From assembly GCA_027057985.1 (NCBI GenBank), contig JALUTJ010000184.1, positions 1 to 5,366 on the forward strand: 5,366 nt of DNA. Direction: 5' to 3'. Positions 1 to 5,366 of the stretch are shown piece after piece (within the stretch, counting starts at the first letter, position 1; every line of letters starts with the position of its first letter). The notes under the pieces are model-generated. The model was not told the origin of the DNA, made no database searches, and worked only from the letters and a program-made list of their open reading frames with translations. Made by a program: the position numbers and the translations under genes. The DNA comes from Chromatiales bacterium (lineage in GTDB: Bacteria; Pseudomonadota; Gammaproteobacteria; UBA6429; Thiohalophilaceae).

Positions 1-30
1 GAATGGCGCGGATAAATTTCCATATCAAGA

Positions 31-54
31 TCGGCTCAGGCGTAGCGGAGCCGA
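31..54. repeat. Inverted repeat downstream of the holC-linked gene
   Basis: TCGGCTC (31-37) and GAGCCGA (48-54) are perfect 7-bp inverted arms around a 10-nt centre, in which GC/GC can pair further (40-41 with 45-46). It lies 23-46 bp beyond the stop of the leftward gene at 77. On the minus strand no T-run follows the hairpin, so it is not a canonical intrinsic terminator. It could be a REP-like palindrome, a processing or stabilising 3' hairpin, or a rho-associated end. Only one copy is visible here, so its class cannot be decided from this window. The rest of 1-76 shows no gene I can support. Confidence 0.5.
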
Positions 55-76
55 CAATCATATTCAAGCGCAAAAC

Positions 77-586
77 CTACTCAAAATCTTTTTTGATTTG
101 CTCGCGTATTTTATCCACTTCTTCGGTCAGGGTCTTTTTCAATCCGGCTTCAATGGTGACGATGCTTTTCATCAGCGAGTCACGCAGGGATTTTTCCAGT
201 TTTTTCTGCAGGGTATCGATATAGTCGAGCAGCACCTGCGGCTCCAGGCCTGGTGTTTCCTCGTTGAGGACCGGGATCGCTTCACTGACCGCGGCCAGGG
301 TCTCATCGATTTTTTCGGAAATTTCATCGGAGATACGTGATACTTCTTCGGTCGCGGCCCCGGCCTCCGGTGGTATGACGACTTCATCGAGAACCGGGAT
401 TTCAAACTGCTCACCTTCGGTCATGTCGCGCGTGCCCCTGGCGGTCTGGTCGCTGGCAATAGCAATGCTTTCCCGCGCTGCGGCCAGCTTGGAGTCACTT
501 TTTTCCAGCAGGTTTTTTATCGACTCAAGCGCATCGACCAGCGAGTCCTGGGAAGAAGAAAGATCCCTGTTATTTTCATCCGTCAT
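77..586 (-). CDS. Uncharacterised acidic, helix-rich protein downstream of holC
   Basis: I do not recognise a named family in this 169-residue protein. It has no signal peptide, no membrane segment, and no Cys, Trp or His, so it is probably cytoplasmic. It is strongly acidic over residues 1-125 (about 30 Asp/Glu against 9 Lys/Arg). The last 45 residues are a near-neutral, slightly basic amphipathic stretch that looks like a helix or coiled coil. Residues 12-45 and 78-103 also look helical. The short motif IPVL(D/N)E occurs twice, at residues 63-68 and 104-109. The start ATG lies 9 bp after the holC stop, with a weak AAGA ribosome site overlapping the end of holC, so it is probably cotranscribed with pepA-holC. 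From memory, small proteins of this general kind sit between holC and valS in other gammaproteobacteria, but their function is unknown to me. A link to replication or to a protein partner would be guesswork. That it is a real gene is well supported by tight spacing and composition. Confidence 0.85.
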   Translation of the reverse strand: MTDENNRDLSSSQDSLVDALESIKNLLEKSDSKLAAARESIAIASDQTARGTRDMTEGEQFEIPVLDEVVIPPEAGAATEEVSRISDEISEKIDETLAAVSEAIPVLNEETPGLEPQVLLDYIDTLQKKLEKSLRDSLMKSIVTIEAGLKKTLTEEVDKIREQIKKDFE

Positions 587-595
587 ACTGACATC

Positions 596-1033
596 TTATA
601 GCGAGACCTTGTGAGTCTCAAGGGGATAGCCACGATCGCGGTAAAAGCGGTAGCGCTCACGTCCTTTTTCCCGCTCATGTTCGTCCCCGCTAATGATTTC
701 CACTACTCGCTCAAACTGGCTAAAAAAGGAAGGAATTTCCGGGTTGAGGTTGATCAGTACTTTATGATGCGAGGCCGGGATTTCATGGCTGGCATCATGC
801 TGGATCAGAATTGTTTGCGCATCGATACCCTCATTTTCGAGCTGGTGCGGAATAAAGCTTTGCTCGCGGAAACTCCATAATAGCTCGTCCAGTTGCCGGG
901 CCTGGGATTCATCTGCACTGTGGATACAGATGCCGTCACTACGGGAACAGACTTTTTCCGAGAGGCGGCAGACAAACTCGGCATAGCCTGCTGCGTCATC
1001 ATTTTCCAGCACGTAAAAATTCACCCGGGTCAT
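596..1033 (-). CDS. holC: DNA polymerase III subunit chi (HolC)
   Basis: Chi is an accessory subunit of the DNA polymerase III clamp-loader complex. In the family it pairs with psi (HolD) and binds the C-terminal tail of single-stranded DNA-binding protein, helping the holoenzyme act at SSB-coated lagging-strand DNA. The 145-residue length matches the usual size (E. coli about 147). Family features are the N-terminal strand RVNFYVL (residues 3-9), the block LLWSFREQSFIPHQL (51-65), the strand and helix VLINLNPEIPSFFSQFERVVEII (split here as 92-101 and 102-114), and the basic, aromatic C-terminal segment RERYRFYRDRGY (125-136). The start ATG is 13 bp after the pepA stop, with GGGA six bases before it, and the next gene starts 9 bp downstream, which indicates an operon. 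The gene looks intact. The family assignment is confident; the SSB and HolD contacts are known from E. coli and inferred here. Confidence 0.94.
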   Translation of the reverse strand: MTRVNFYVLENDDAAGYAEFVCRLSEKVCSRSDGICIHSADESQARQLDELLWSFREQSFIPHQLENEGIDAQTILIQHDASHEIPASHHKVLINLNPEIPSFFSQFERVVEIISGDEHEREKGRERYRFYRDRGYPLETHKVSL

Positions 1034-1046
1034 TTTCTATCCCGCT

Positions 1047-2549
1047 TTAAAGGCTGTAGTGTTTACCACAGCGATCCATTAAATACTGGGTTAGCAGGGG
1101 CACCGGGCGTCCACTTGCGCCTTTCTGCTTGCCGCCATGCCAGGCGACACCGGCAATATCCAGGTGTGCCCAGTGCAACTTTTTGGTAAAGCGAGAGAGG
1201 AAGCAGGCCGCAGTAATGGTACCGGCTTCACGCCCGCCGATATTGGCCATATCAGCAAAATTGCTTTTTAGCTGATCCTGGTAATCATCCCACAGCGGCA
1301 GTTGCCAGGCACGGTCGCCACTTTCATTACCGGCATCAAGAATCTGATCTGCCAGTTTTTGCTGGTTACTCAAGAGGCCAGCCGGATGTGCGCCGAGGGC
1401 GATTACGCAGGCACCGGTGAGGGTAGCGACATCGATCACGGCTTTGGGTTTAAACTTCTCACTGTAGCTGAGGGCATCACAGAGAATCAGGCGGCCTTCG
1501 GCATCGGTATTGAGGATTTCAATAGTCTGGCCAGACATGGAAGTGACAATGTCCCCCGGCTTGCTGGCCGCACCATCGGGCATGTTTTCCACGGAGGGGA
1601 CGATAGCTACAACATTGATCGGCAGTTTCAGTTCATTGATGCTGACCATGGTGCCGATGACGCTGGCAGCGCCGCACATATCGAACTTCATTTCATCCAT
1701 AGCCGCCCCGGGCTTGAGGGAAATACCACCAGAATCGAAAGTTACCCCTTTACCAACCAGTACGTAGGGACGATCCCCTTTTTTACCACCGTTGTATTCC
1801 ATAACAATGAGTTTTGGTGGCGTGCGACTGCCCTTGCTCACCGAAAGCAGGGCGCCCATCTTGAGTTTTTCCATGTCTTTCTGGTTTAAAACAGTCGTTT
1901 TGAGTTTGCTGTATTGCTTGCCGAAGTTGCTGGCCTGTTTTGCCAGGTAGGTCGGGGTGCAGATATTGCCGGGCAGGTTGCCCAGTTCACGCGCGGTATT
2001 GCGGCCTTCACCAATCGCCTTACCAATCTGCAGCGCGAGTTTTGCCTTTTTCACCGCAGCGGCACGCTTGTCGGCAAAATGCAGGCTGATTCTGTCCAGA
2101 ACAGCCGGATTATCCTTTGCCATCATCGAGAAGCGGTAGCTGTTCTGCAGTAGAGCTTCGGTAGCGAGGCGAATTTGCTGCGCCGGGGAAAGGGGCTTGC
2201 TGTCCAGATCGGCGAGAGAAATCACGGCTTTTTTGATTTTTGCCCTGTCCAGGGCGCTGGCACTGCTGCTGATAATCTCGCGGTAGCGCAGGTTGCTCAG
2301 ATCACTGGCCTTGCCACAGCCCACCAGTAGTACCCGTTCTGCCTGTAGCCCTGGCACATCATGCAGCATCAGCGTATCACCCACCGCACCGCTGATATCG
2401 CCGCGCTTCAGCATTTTTGAAATATAACCGGCCGAGTGCATATCGAGTTGTTTTGCAGACCCGGAGAGTTTGCGTTTATCATAAATACCAGCCACGATGC
2501 AGGGCGTTTTGACGGTTTCGAGATTGATATTTTTTACACTGATTTCCAT
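1047..2549 (-). CDS. pepA: Leucyl (cytosol) aminopeptidase PepA, family M17
   Basis: This two-metal aminopeptidase removes N-terminal residues from peptides in the cytoplasm. In E. coli the same protein also binds DNA, in XerCD recombination at plasmid cer sites and in carAB control. With the start chosen here it has 500 residues (E. coli 503). The N-terminal domain covers about 1-175 and the catalytic domain about 180-490. The signature NTDAEGRL is at 347-354. The metal and active-site set is complete: K267, D272, K279, D290, D349, E351 and R353, each offset by three from the E. coli positions as I recall them. The frame is open upstream to an ATG at 2624, but MEISVKN at 2549 is the expected family start and has AGGA seven bases before it. 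It heads the operon with holC (13-bp gap) and diverges from lptF. The gene is intact and the assignment is firm; the DNA-binding role is inferred by homology. Confidence 0.97.
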   Translation of the reverse strand: MEISVKNINLETVKTPCIVAGIYDKRKLSGSAKQLDMHSAGYISKMLKRGDISGAVGDTLMLHDVPGLQAERVLLVGCGKASDLSNLRYREIISSSASALDRAKIKKAVISLADLDSKPLSPAQQIRLATEALLQNSYRFSMMAKDNPAVLDRISLHFADKRAAAVKKAKLALQIGKAIGEGRNTARELGNLPGNICTPTYLAKQASNFGKQYSKLKTTVLNQKDMEKLKMGALLSVSKGSRTPPKLIVMEYNGGKKGDRPYVLVGKGVTFDSGGISLKPGAAMDEMKFDMCGAASVIGTMVSINELKLPINVVAIVPSVENMPDGAASKPGDIVTSMSGQTIEILNTDAEGRLILCDALSYSEKFKPKAVIDVATLTGACVIALGAHPAGLLSNQQKLADQILDAGNESGDRAWQLPLWDDYQDQLKSNFADMANIGGREAGTITAACFLSRFTKKLHWAHLDIAGVAWHGGKQKGASGRPVPLLTQYLMDRCGKHYSL

Positions 2550-2555
2550 GCGCGA

Positions 2556-2561
2556 TTCCTG
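2556..2561 (-). promoter_or_regulatory. Ribosome binding site that fixes the pepA start
   Basis: On the minus strand this reads CAGGAA, with the AGGA core (2557-2560) seven bases before the ATG at 2549. It supports the 500-residue form of PepA over the 25-residue longer in-frame reading from 2624, which has no family similarity in its extra residues. Confidence 0.7.
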
Positions 2562-2588
2562 TAAGCTAGAAAGAAAAATAATAGTATT

Positions 2589-2617
2589 AGCATACTCGAA
2601 ATAGAGCGCTGTTTCAG
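2589..2617 (-). promoter_or_regulatory. Candidate pepA-holC promoter (weak match)
   Basis: On the minus strand CTGAAA (2612-2617, 4 of 6 to TTGACA) is separated by 17 bases from TATGCT (2589-2594, 4 of 6 to TATAAT). It lies about 40-68 bp before the pepA start in the 99-bp divergent region, so its placement is plausible, but the match is only moderate. It would also mean that the longer PepA reading frame start lies upstream of the transcript. No equally good promoter facing lptF was found in 2550-2648. Confidence 0.3.
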
Positions 2618-2648
2618 CACCCAAACCCGGTAATAAGCACGAGCCACA

Positions 2649-3737
2649 ATGATAATTGCCCGTTACATACTGAAGAATGTTACCCAGACCTTTCTCGGCG
2701 TAGTGCTGGTGTTGATGCTGGTTGCCCAGAGTGGTTCGCTGGTGACGATTTTCAATGAAGTTACGGCCGGGCGTATGGGGGCGGACTCGGTAATGGTGGT
2801 AATAGGATTATCGAGTCTGAATTTGCTGGTAATCGTCTTGCCGTTGTCGATATTTCTCTCGGTGCTGATTACGCTGAGTCGCTTTTATCAGAATAGTGAA
2901 ATGTATGCCATGCTGGCCAGTGGTATTAGTCCGGCTTATATACTGAAAATCATTATGCTCTTTGCGATTATCCCGGCCCTGGCGATAGGCATCCTTTCCC
3001 TGCAGGTCATTCCCTGGAGTAATGCTCTGCAGATGAGTATTCTCGATCGGGCGGCCAATAGCGCAGGCCTGAAAGGTATGCAGGAAGGGCGCTTTCGTGA
3101 AGTTGCACTCGGTGGCGGTGTTATCTATATAGAAAGCATAAATCCGGAGCGTACCCGTATGCAGGGTGTCTTTATGCAGCAGCGGCTTAAAAATAACAGT
3201 GAGATGATTATTCGCGCTAATAGTGGCCGCTACCAGGTAACCCCGAACGGAGATCGGTTTTTATTACTGGAAGACGGCGTTCGCTACCAGCGTACAAGAG
3301 GAAAACTGGACGAAGCGATTATTCATTTTCAACAGCATGGGGTGCGATTAAAGAAACAACAGTCGGCTTCGTTTAATCGCAAATACACCGCGGTGCCAAC
3401 CGCTCAATTATTGAAAAGTTCTTCTCGCCTTTACAAGGCAGAATTTCATTCCCGCCTGGCACCAGTGTTTCTGACACTGTTACTGGCGGCCATGGCAGTT
3501 CCTCTTAGCCAGACAACACCACGACAGGGGCGTTATCTGCGGCTCGGGATTGGACTGGTGATCTATGTAGTCTTTACCAACCTTAACAGCATGGGCTTTT
3601 CATGGATCAGCAGTGGTAAGATGCCACCGATACTGGGACTGTGGTGGGCACATGGGTTGATGTTTTTGTTACTTCTGTTTTTACTGGCACAGCAAACCGG
3701 TTTCCGTTACCTGCTACGGAAAAAGGATGATTCATGA
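2649..3737 (+). CDS. lptF: LPS export ABC transporter permease LptF
   Basis: LptF is one of two inner-membrane permeases of LptB2FG, which pulls lipopolysaccharide out of the inner membrane and passes it to LptC, LptA and the outer-membrane LptDE. At 362 residues it is about the usual length. Its layout is three N-terminal membrane segments (about 12-36, 50-77, 98-122), a periplasmic beta-jellyroll region (about 123-265), then three C-terminal segments (about 268-286, 298-315, 331-348). The cytoplasmic loop with YQNSEMYAMLASGIS (80-94) corresponds to the coupling helix that docks on the ATPase LptB. Its Glu84 matches the conserved coupling glutamate described for E. coli LptF. The start MIIARYILKN is typical of the family, although the ribosome site is poor (GAG five bases upstream). 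The gene diverges from pepA and overlaps lptG by 4 bp. The ATPase gene lptB and lptA/lptC are not in this window, as is usual. The LptF rather than LptG identity rests on gene order and on this N-terminus. Confidence 0.95.
   Translation: MIIARYILKNVTQTFLGVVLVLMLVAQSGSLVTIFNEVTAGRMGADSVMVVIGLSSLNLLVIVLPLSIFLSVLITLSRFYQNSEMYAMLASGISPAYILKIIMLFAIIPALAIGILSLQVIPWSNALQMSILDRAANSAGLKGMQEGRFREVALGGGVIYIESINPERTRMQGVFMQQRLKNNSEMIIRANSGRYQVTPNGDRFLLLEDGVRYQRTRGKLDEAIIHFQQHGVRLKKQQSASFNRKYTAVPTAQLLKSSSRLYKAEFHSRLAPVFLTLLLAAMAVPLSQTTPRQGRYLRLGIGLVIYVVFTNLNSMGFSWISSGKMPPILGLWWAHGLMFLLLLFLLAQQTGFRYLLRKKDDS
3723..3727 (+). promoter_or_regulatory. Ribosome binding site for lptG
   Basis: AAGGA lies six bases before the lptG ATG at 3734 and inside the last codons of lptF. 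It is much stronger than the site before lptF. With the ATGA stop/start overlap it suggests both direct initiation and translational coupling, fitting two subunits needed in equal amounts. Confidence 0.75.
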
Positions 3738-4798
3738 ATAATATTCTTGACCGTTATATTGGCCAGTCCATAATTTCAGGTGTCTTTATTGTCCTGCTTA
3801 TTTTTATCGCCCTGTATGAACTGTTTGCTTTTGTCGGAGAAACCGGGAAGATTGGACGAGCCGACTATACCGTGTGGACAGCGATTCAGTATTCCCTGTT
3901 GCTGGTTCCTCAGCATATCTACGAGATGTTTCCTCTTTCATTATTGCTTGGCACTATGCTCGGTCTTGGCTGGCTTGCCAATCATAATGAGCTGGTAGTT
4001 ATTCGTATGGCGGGTGTTTCCCTGCTTCGTATCGTGTTCTCGGTAATGAAAACTGCGCTGCTACTGATTTTTCTTGCCATGGTGATTGGAGAGGGGATAG
4101 CCCCGCCTTTATACCAGTATGCCGGGGAACTACGGGTTAAGGCACTGCAGCAACATATTAATCTGAATACGGCGTATGGGCTCTGGGCTCGCGATGGCAA
4201 CGTCTATATCAATGTTAACCGGGTTGAGAATAATGGTCGCCTGGTGGGGATTACACTTTATGAATTCGAACAGGAGCAGTTGAAAAGACTGATTGAGGCA
4301 CGTAAGGCAACTTATGATGGCAAGCAATGGTACCTGCATAAAGTAAAAGAAACAATTTACAGCACGGGCAATATCAGGATAGAGGAAAAAGAGGCCATGC
4401 CATGGAAAACCCTGCTTGATCTCGATATGGTGAAAATTGTTGCTCTGCCACCCGAGTTATTATCGATCTGGAGGCTGAAAGGTTATATTCGTTACCTGAA
4501 AAACAATGAACTGAATTATGACTACTATGAGCTGATATACTGGACCAAGCTGTACCTGCCACTGACCATGTTTACCATGGTATTGCTGGCTATACCTTTC
4601 GTCTTTGGTTCGGTACGCCAGGTATCGATTGGTAAGCAGGTAATGCTTGGTTTCCTGCTGGGTATTACCTTCTATATGCTAAACCGTCTCAGTGGACAAA
4701 TGGGGCTGATCTATGGCATCCCTCCCGCTATCAGTGCCTTGCTACCGACCCTGGTTGTTATTAGCTTTACCCTTTGGCGTTATAGAAAAATCCGTTAA
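3734..4798 (+). CDS. lptG: LPS export ABC transporter permease LptG
   Basis: LptG is the partner permease of LptF in the LptB2FG lipopolysaccharide extractor of the inner membrane. The 354-residue protein repeats the LptF architecture: membrane segments at about 12-34, 62-82 and 98-120, a periplasmic jellyroll region at about 125-265, and segments at about 272-292, 301-318 and 331-348. The cytoplasmic coupling helix is NHNELVVIRMAGVS (83-96), and its Glu86 corresponds to the conserved glutamate that contacts LptB. The N-terminal LDRYIGQS and the ELVVIRMAGVS block are typical of LptG. Its ATG overlaps the lptF stop (ATGA), so the two are an operon. Its TAA stop shares the bases TTAA with the stop of the converging RDD gene, leaving no space for a terminator between them. 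The gene is intact. Assignment to LptG rests on order and motifs and is firm. Confidence 0.95.
   Translation: MNNILDRYIGQSIISGVFIVLLIFIALYELFAFVGETGKIGRADYTVWTAIQYSLLLVPQHIYEMFPLSLLLGTMLGLGWLANHNELVVIRMAGVSLLRIVFSVMKTALLLIFLAMVIGEGIAPPLYQYAGELRVKALQQHINLNTAYGLWARDGNVYINVNRVENNGRLVGITLYEFEQEQLKRLIEARKATYDGKQWYLHKVKETIYSTGNIRIEEKEAMPWKTLLDLDMVKIVALPPELLSIWRLKGYIRYLKNNELNYDYYELIYWTKLYLPLTMFTMVLLAIPFVFGSVRQVSIGKQVMLGFLLGITFYMLNRLSGQMGLIYGIPPAISALLPTLVVISFTLWRYRKIR
4795..4798. other. Shared TTAA: overlapping stop codons of convergent genes
   Basis: The four bases TTAA hold both stops: TAA of lptG on the plus strand (4796-4798) and TAA of the RDD gene on the minus strand (4795-4797). The palindromic TTAA allows a 4-bp convergent overlap. 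No hairpin with a T-run is seen at the junction, so transcripts of both sides probably run into the opposite gene as antisense. Confidence 0.95.
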
Positions 4799-5292
4799 AT
4801 TTTATCAACCAGTATAACCTGGGTACCACTGAGTCGGTCGCGCCAGTTATTACTAGTGTTGTCATACAGTAACCACAAAAAACCGGCAATGGTTAAAAGC
4901 CAGCCCGGTACAGTTGCCAGTATCGAGGGCAGGTGAATCCTGTCACCGAGCATCCAGTCAAGCAGGCCGACAAGAAAAACAGTCCAGGCCGGCACTGCGG
5001 TAAGATAACGTACAAAAGCCTGTTGCCAGTTCAGCGCATTGCCTTCACGGCTAACCACTTTCTGTTTCCATACCCGCATGCCCAGGGTCTGCCCGCCATG
5101 GGTCCAGAACCAGCCGTAAAACAGGTAGATAACCGTTAATAAATACAGTGTCATATACAGACGGTGCTCAGGACTGACTTCGCCCCGGGTAATGGGCAGG
5201 GTGATGGCGGTGGCGATAAAAGTAACCGCCAGCACCAGAAAGGCATCATAAAGCGAGGCCAGCAGGCGTTTAAGGGGTGATGGATGTGTCAT
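4795..5292 (-). CDS. RDD family membrane protein
   Basis: This 165-residue inner-membrane protein belongs to the RDD family, named for a conserved Arg and two Asp residues. The members are mostly of unknown function, though some have been linked to ion transport. The motif residues are present: Arg9 and Asp16 in RLLASLYDAFLV (9-20) at the start of the first membrane segment, and Asp152 in WRDRLSGTQVI (150-160), where relatives often have HD followed by the Gly-Thr. The central GGQTLGMRVWKQKVV (66-80) is the usual cytoplasmic-loop block after the second segment. Membrane segments are about 13-33, 45-63, 97-114 and 122-142. The start ATG has only a weak upstream ribosome site. It converges on lptG with overlapping stops. 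From memory an RDD gene next to lptG is common in gammaproteobacteria, but no functional link to LPS export is shown. Family assignment is good; function is unknown. Confidence 0.9.
   Translation of the reverse strand: MTHPSPLKRLLASLYDAFLVLAVTFIATAITLPITRGEVSPEHRLYMTLYLLTVIYLFYGWFWTHGGQTLGMRVWKQKVVSREGNALNWQQAFVRYLTAVPAWTVFLVGLLDWMLGDRIHLPSILATVPGWLLTIAGFLWLLYDNTSNNWRDRLSGTQVILVDKI
4877..4909 (-). other. Terminator-like hairpin inside the RDD gene
   Basis: Read on the minus strand, ACCGG-G-C pairs with GCCGGT (arms at 4903-4909 and 4882-4887) with one bulged G. An inner TGG/CCA stem (4900-4902 with 4890-4892) closes a seven-base loop. A run of T follows directly (six T at 4877-4882, the last paired). 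This has the shape of an intrinsic terminator but lies within codons for about residues 128-138 of the RDD protein, upstream of its stop. It may be chance, since the T-run encodes part of a hydrophobic segment. Confidence 0.3.
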
Positions 5293-5298
5293 GGCATC

Positions 5299-5310
5299 TT
5301 ACTTAAGTAA
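5299..5310. promoter_or_regulatory. 12-bp perfect palindrome before the RDD gene
   Basis: TTACTTAAGTAA is its own reverse complement and ends seven bases before the RDD start codon at 5292, covering the place where its ribosome site would be. It could be an operator half-set or an accident of AT-rich sequence. No factor is recognised. Confidence 0.3.
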
Positions 5311-5361
5311 TTTATAATATATCGAATACGTTATGTTGATGCGTTATTTATTTGATGTCAA
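5311..5361. promoter_or_regulatory. AT-rich upstream region with promoter-like boxes
   Basis: The plus strand has a perfect TATAAT (5313-5318), but no TTGACA-like box at 16-18 bases upstream. The minus strand has TATTAT (5314-5319, 5 of 6) 21 bases before the RDD start with no good -35, and a perfect TTGACA (5356-5361), but only a poor -10 (CAACAT) 17 bases from it. The region probably carries the RDD promoter and perhaps one facing right, but the boxes do not combine into one clear promoter. Confidence 0.3.
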
Positions 5362-5366
5362 TGTGT

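Noticed and set aside
1..61. A minus-strand open frame from an ATG at 61 running off the left edge, starting MIVGSATPEP
   Set aside because: Only 20 codons are visible, they overlap the inverted repeat, there is no clear ribosome site and the sequence does not match the expected start of ValS. It cannot be supported or excluded from this window. An alternative ATG at 23 (MEIYPRH) is equally unsupported.
1302..1889. A 195-codon open frame antisense to pepA
   Set aside because: It lies wholly within a firmly identified gene with complete catalytic residues. Its product has no recognisable domain and no ribosome site was seen, so it is a shadow frame.
2550..2624. A 25-residue N-terminal extension of PepA from an in-frame ATG at 2624
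   Set aside because: The extra residues do not resemble the family N-terminus, while MEISVKN at 2549 does and has a good AGGA site. The candidate promoter also lies inside the extension.
2550..2648. A sigma70 promoter facing lptF
   Set aside because: The best pairs (for example TTCCTG-17-TAATAG or CTGTAA-17-TAGTAT) match the consensus in only about half of the positions, so no call was made. The true promoter could lie within pepA.
4786..4806. An AT-rich inverted repeat around the lptG/RDD junction as a bidirectional terminator
   Set aside because: AAAAT/ATTTT arms are short and pure A/T, with no GC stem. They are too weak to act as an intrinsic terminator.
1..5366. A new defence, mobile or multi-gene system
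   Set aside because: All genes but one belong to well-known housekeeping or widespread families in a conserved order. No transposase, integrase, repeat array or toxin-antitoxin pair was seen.

Overview
The window holds six protein-coding genes in an arrangement typical of Gammaproteobacteria: leftward pepA-holC-(small hypothetical), rightward lptF-lptG diverging from pepA, and a leftward RDD-family gene converging on lptG. In E. coli and many relatives, pepA-holC runs into valS and lptFG lies divergently beside pepA. The proteins resemble gammaproteobacterial housekeeping families, and base composition looks moderate, near 50% GC by eye. I cannot name a genus. I see no mobile element, phage gene, CRISPR array, rRNA or tRNA.

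Left block (77-2549, minus strand): pepA, holC and an uncharacterised 169-residue acidic, helix-rich protein are separated by only 13 and 9 bp, so they probably form one operon. They combine aminopeptidase/DNA-binding protein PepA, the chi subunit of the DNA polymerase III clamp loader, and a protein of unknown role. The segment below position 77 holds a 7-bp inverted repeat and no supported gene. By synteny valS may lie further left, outside the window.

Centre (2550-2648): a 99-bp divergent region with a weak promoter candidate for pepA and no convincing promoter for lptF.

Right block (2649-5292): lptF and lptG overlap by 4 bp (ATGA) and encode the two permease subunits of the LptB2FG lipopolysaccharide extractor. 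Their presence indicates a diderm, LPS-bearing cell. The stop codons of lptG and the converging RDD-family membrane protein gene share a TTAA, so there is no intergenic space for a terminator. The last 74 bp, upstream of the RDD gene, are AT-rich with a 12-bp perfect palindrome just before its start.

Overall this is conserved core genome. No novel multi-gene system is evident. The most open points are the unknown protein after holC, which repeats a short IPVL(D/N)E motif, the zero-gap convergent junction, and a terminator-like hairpin inside the RDD gene.
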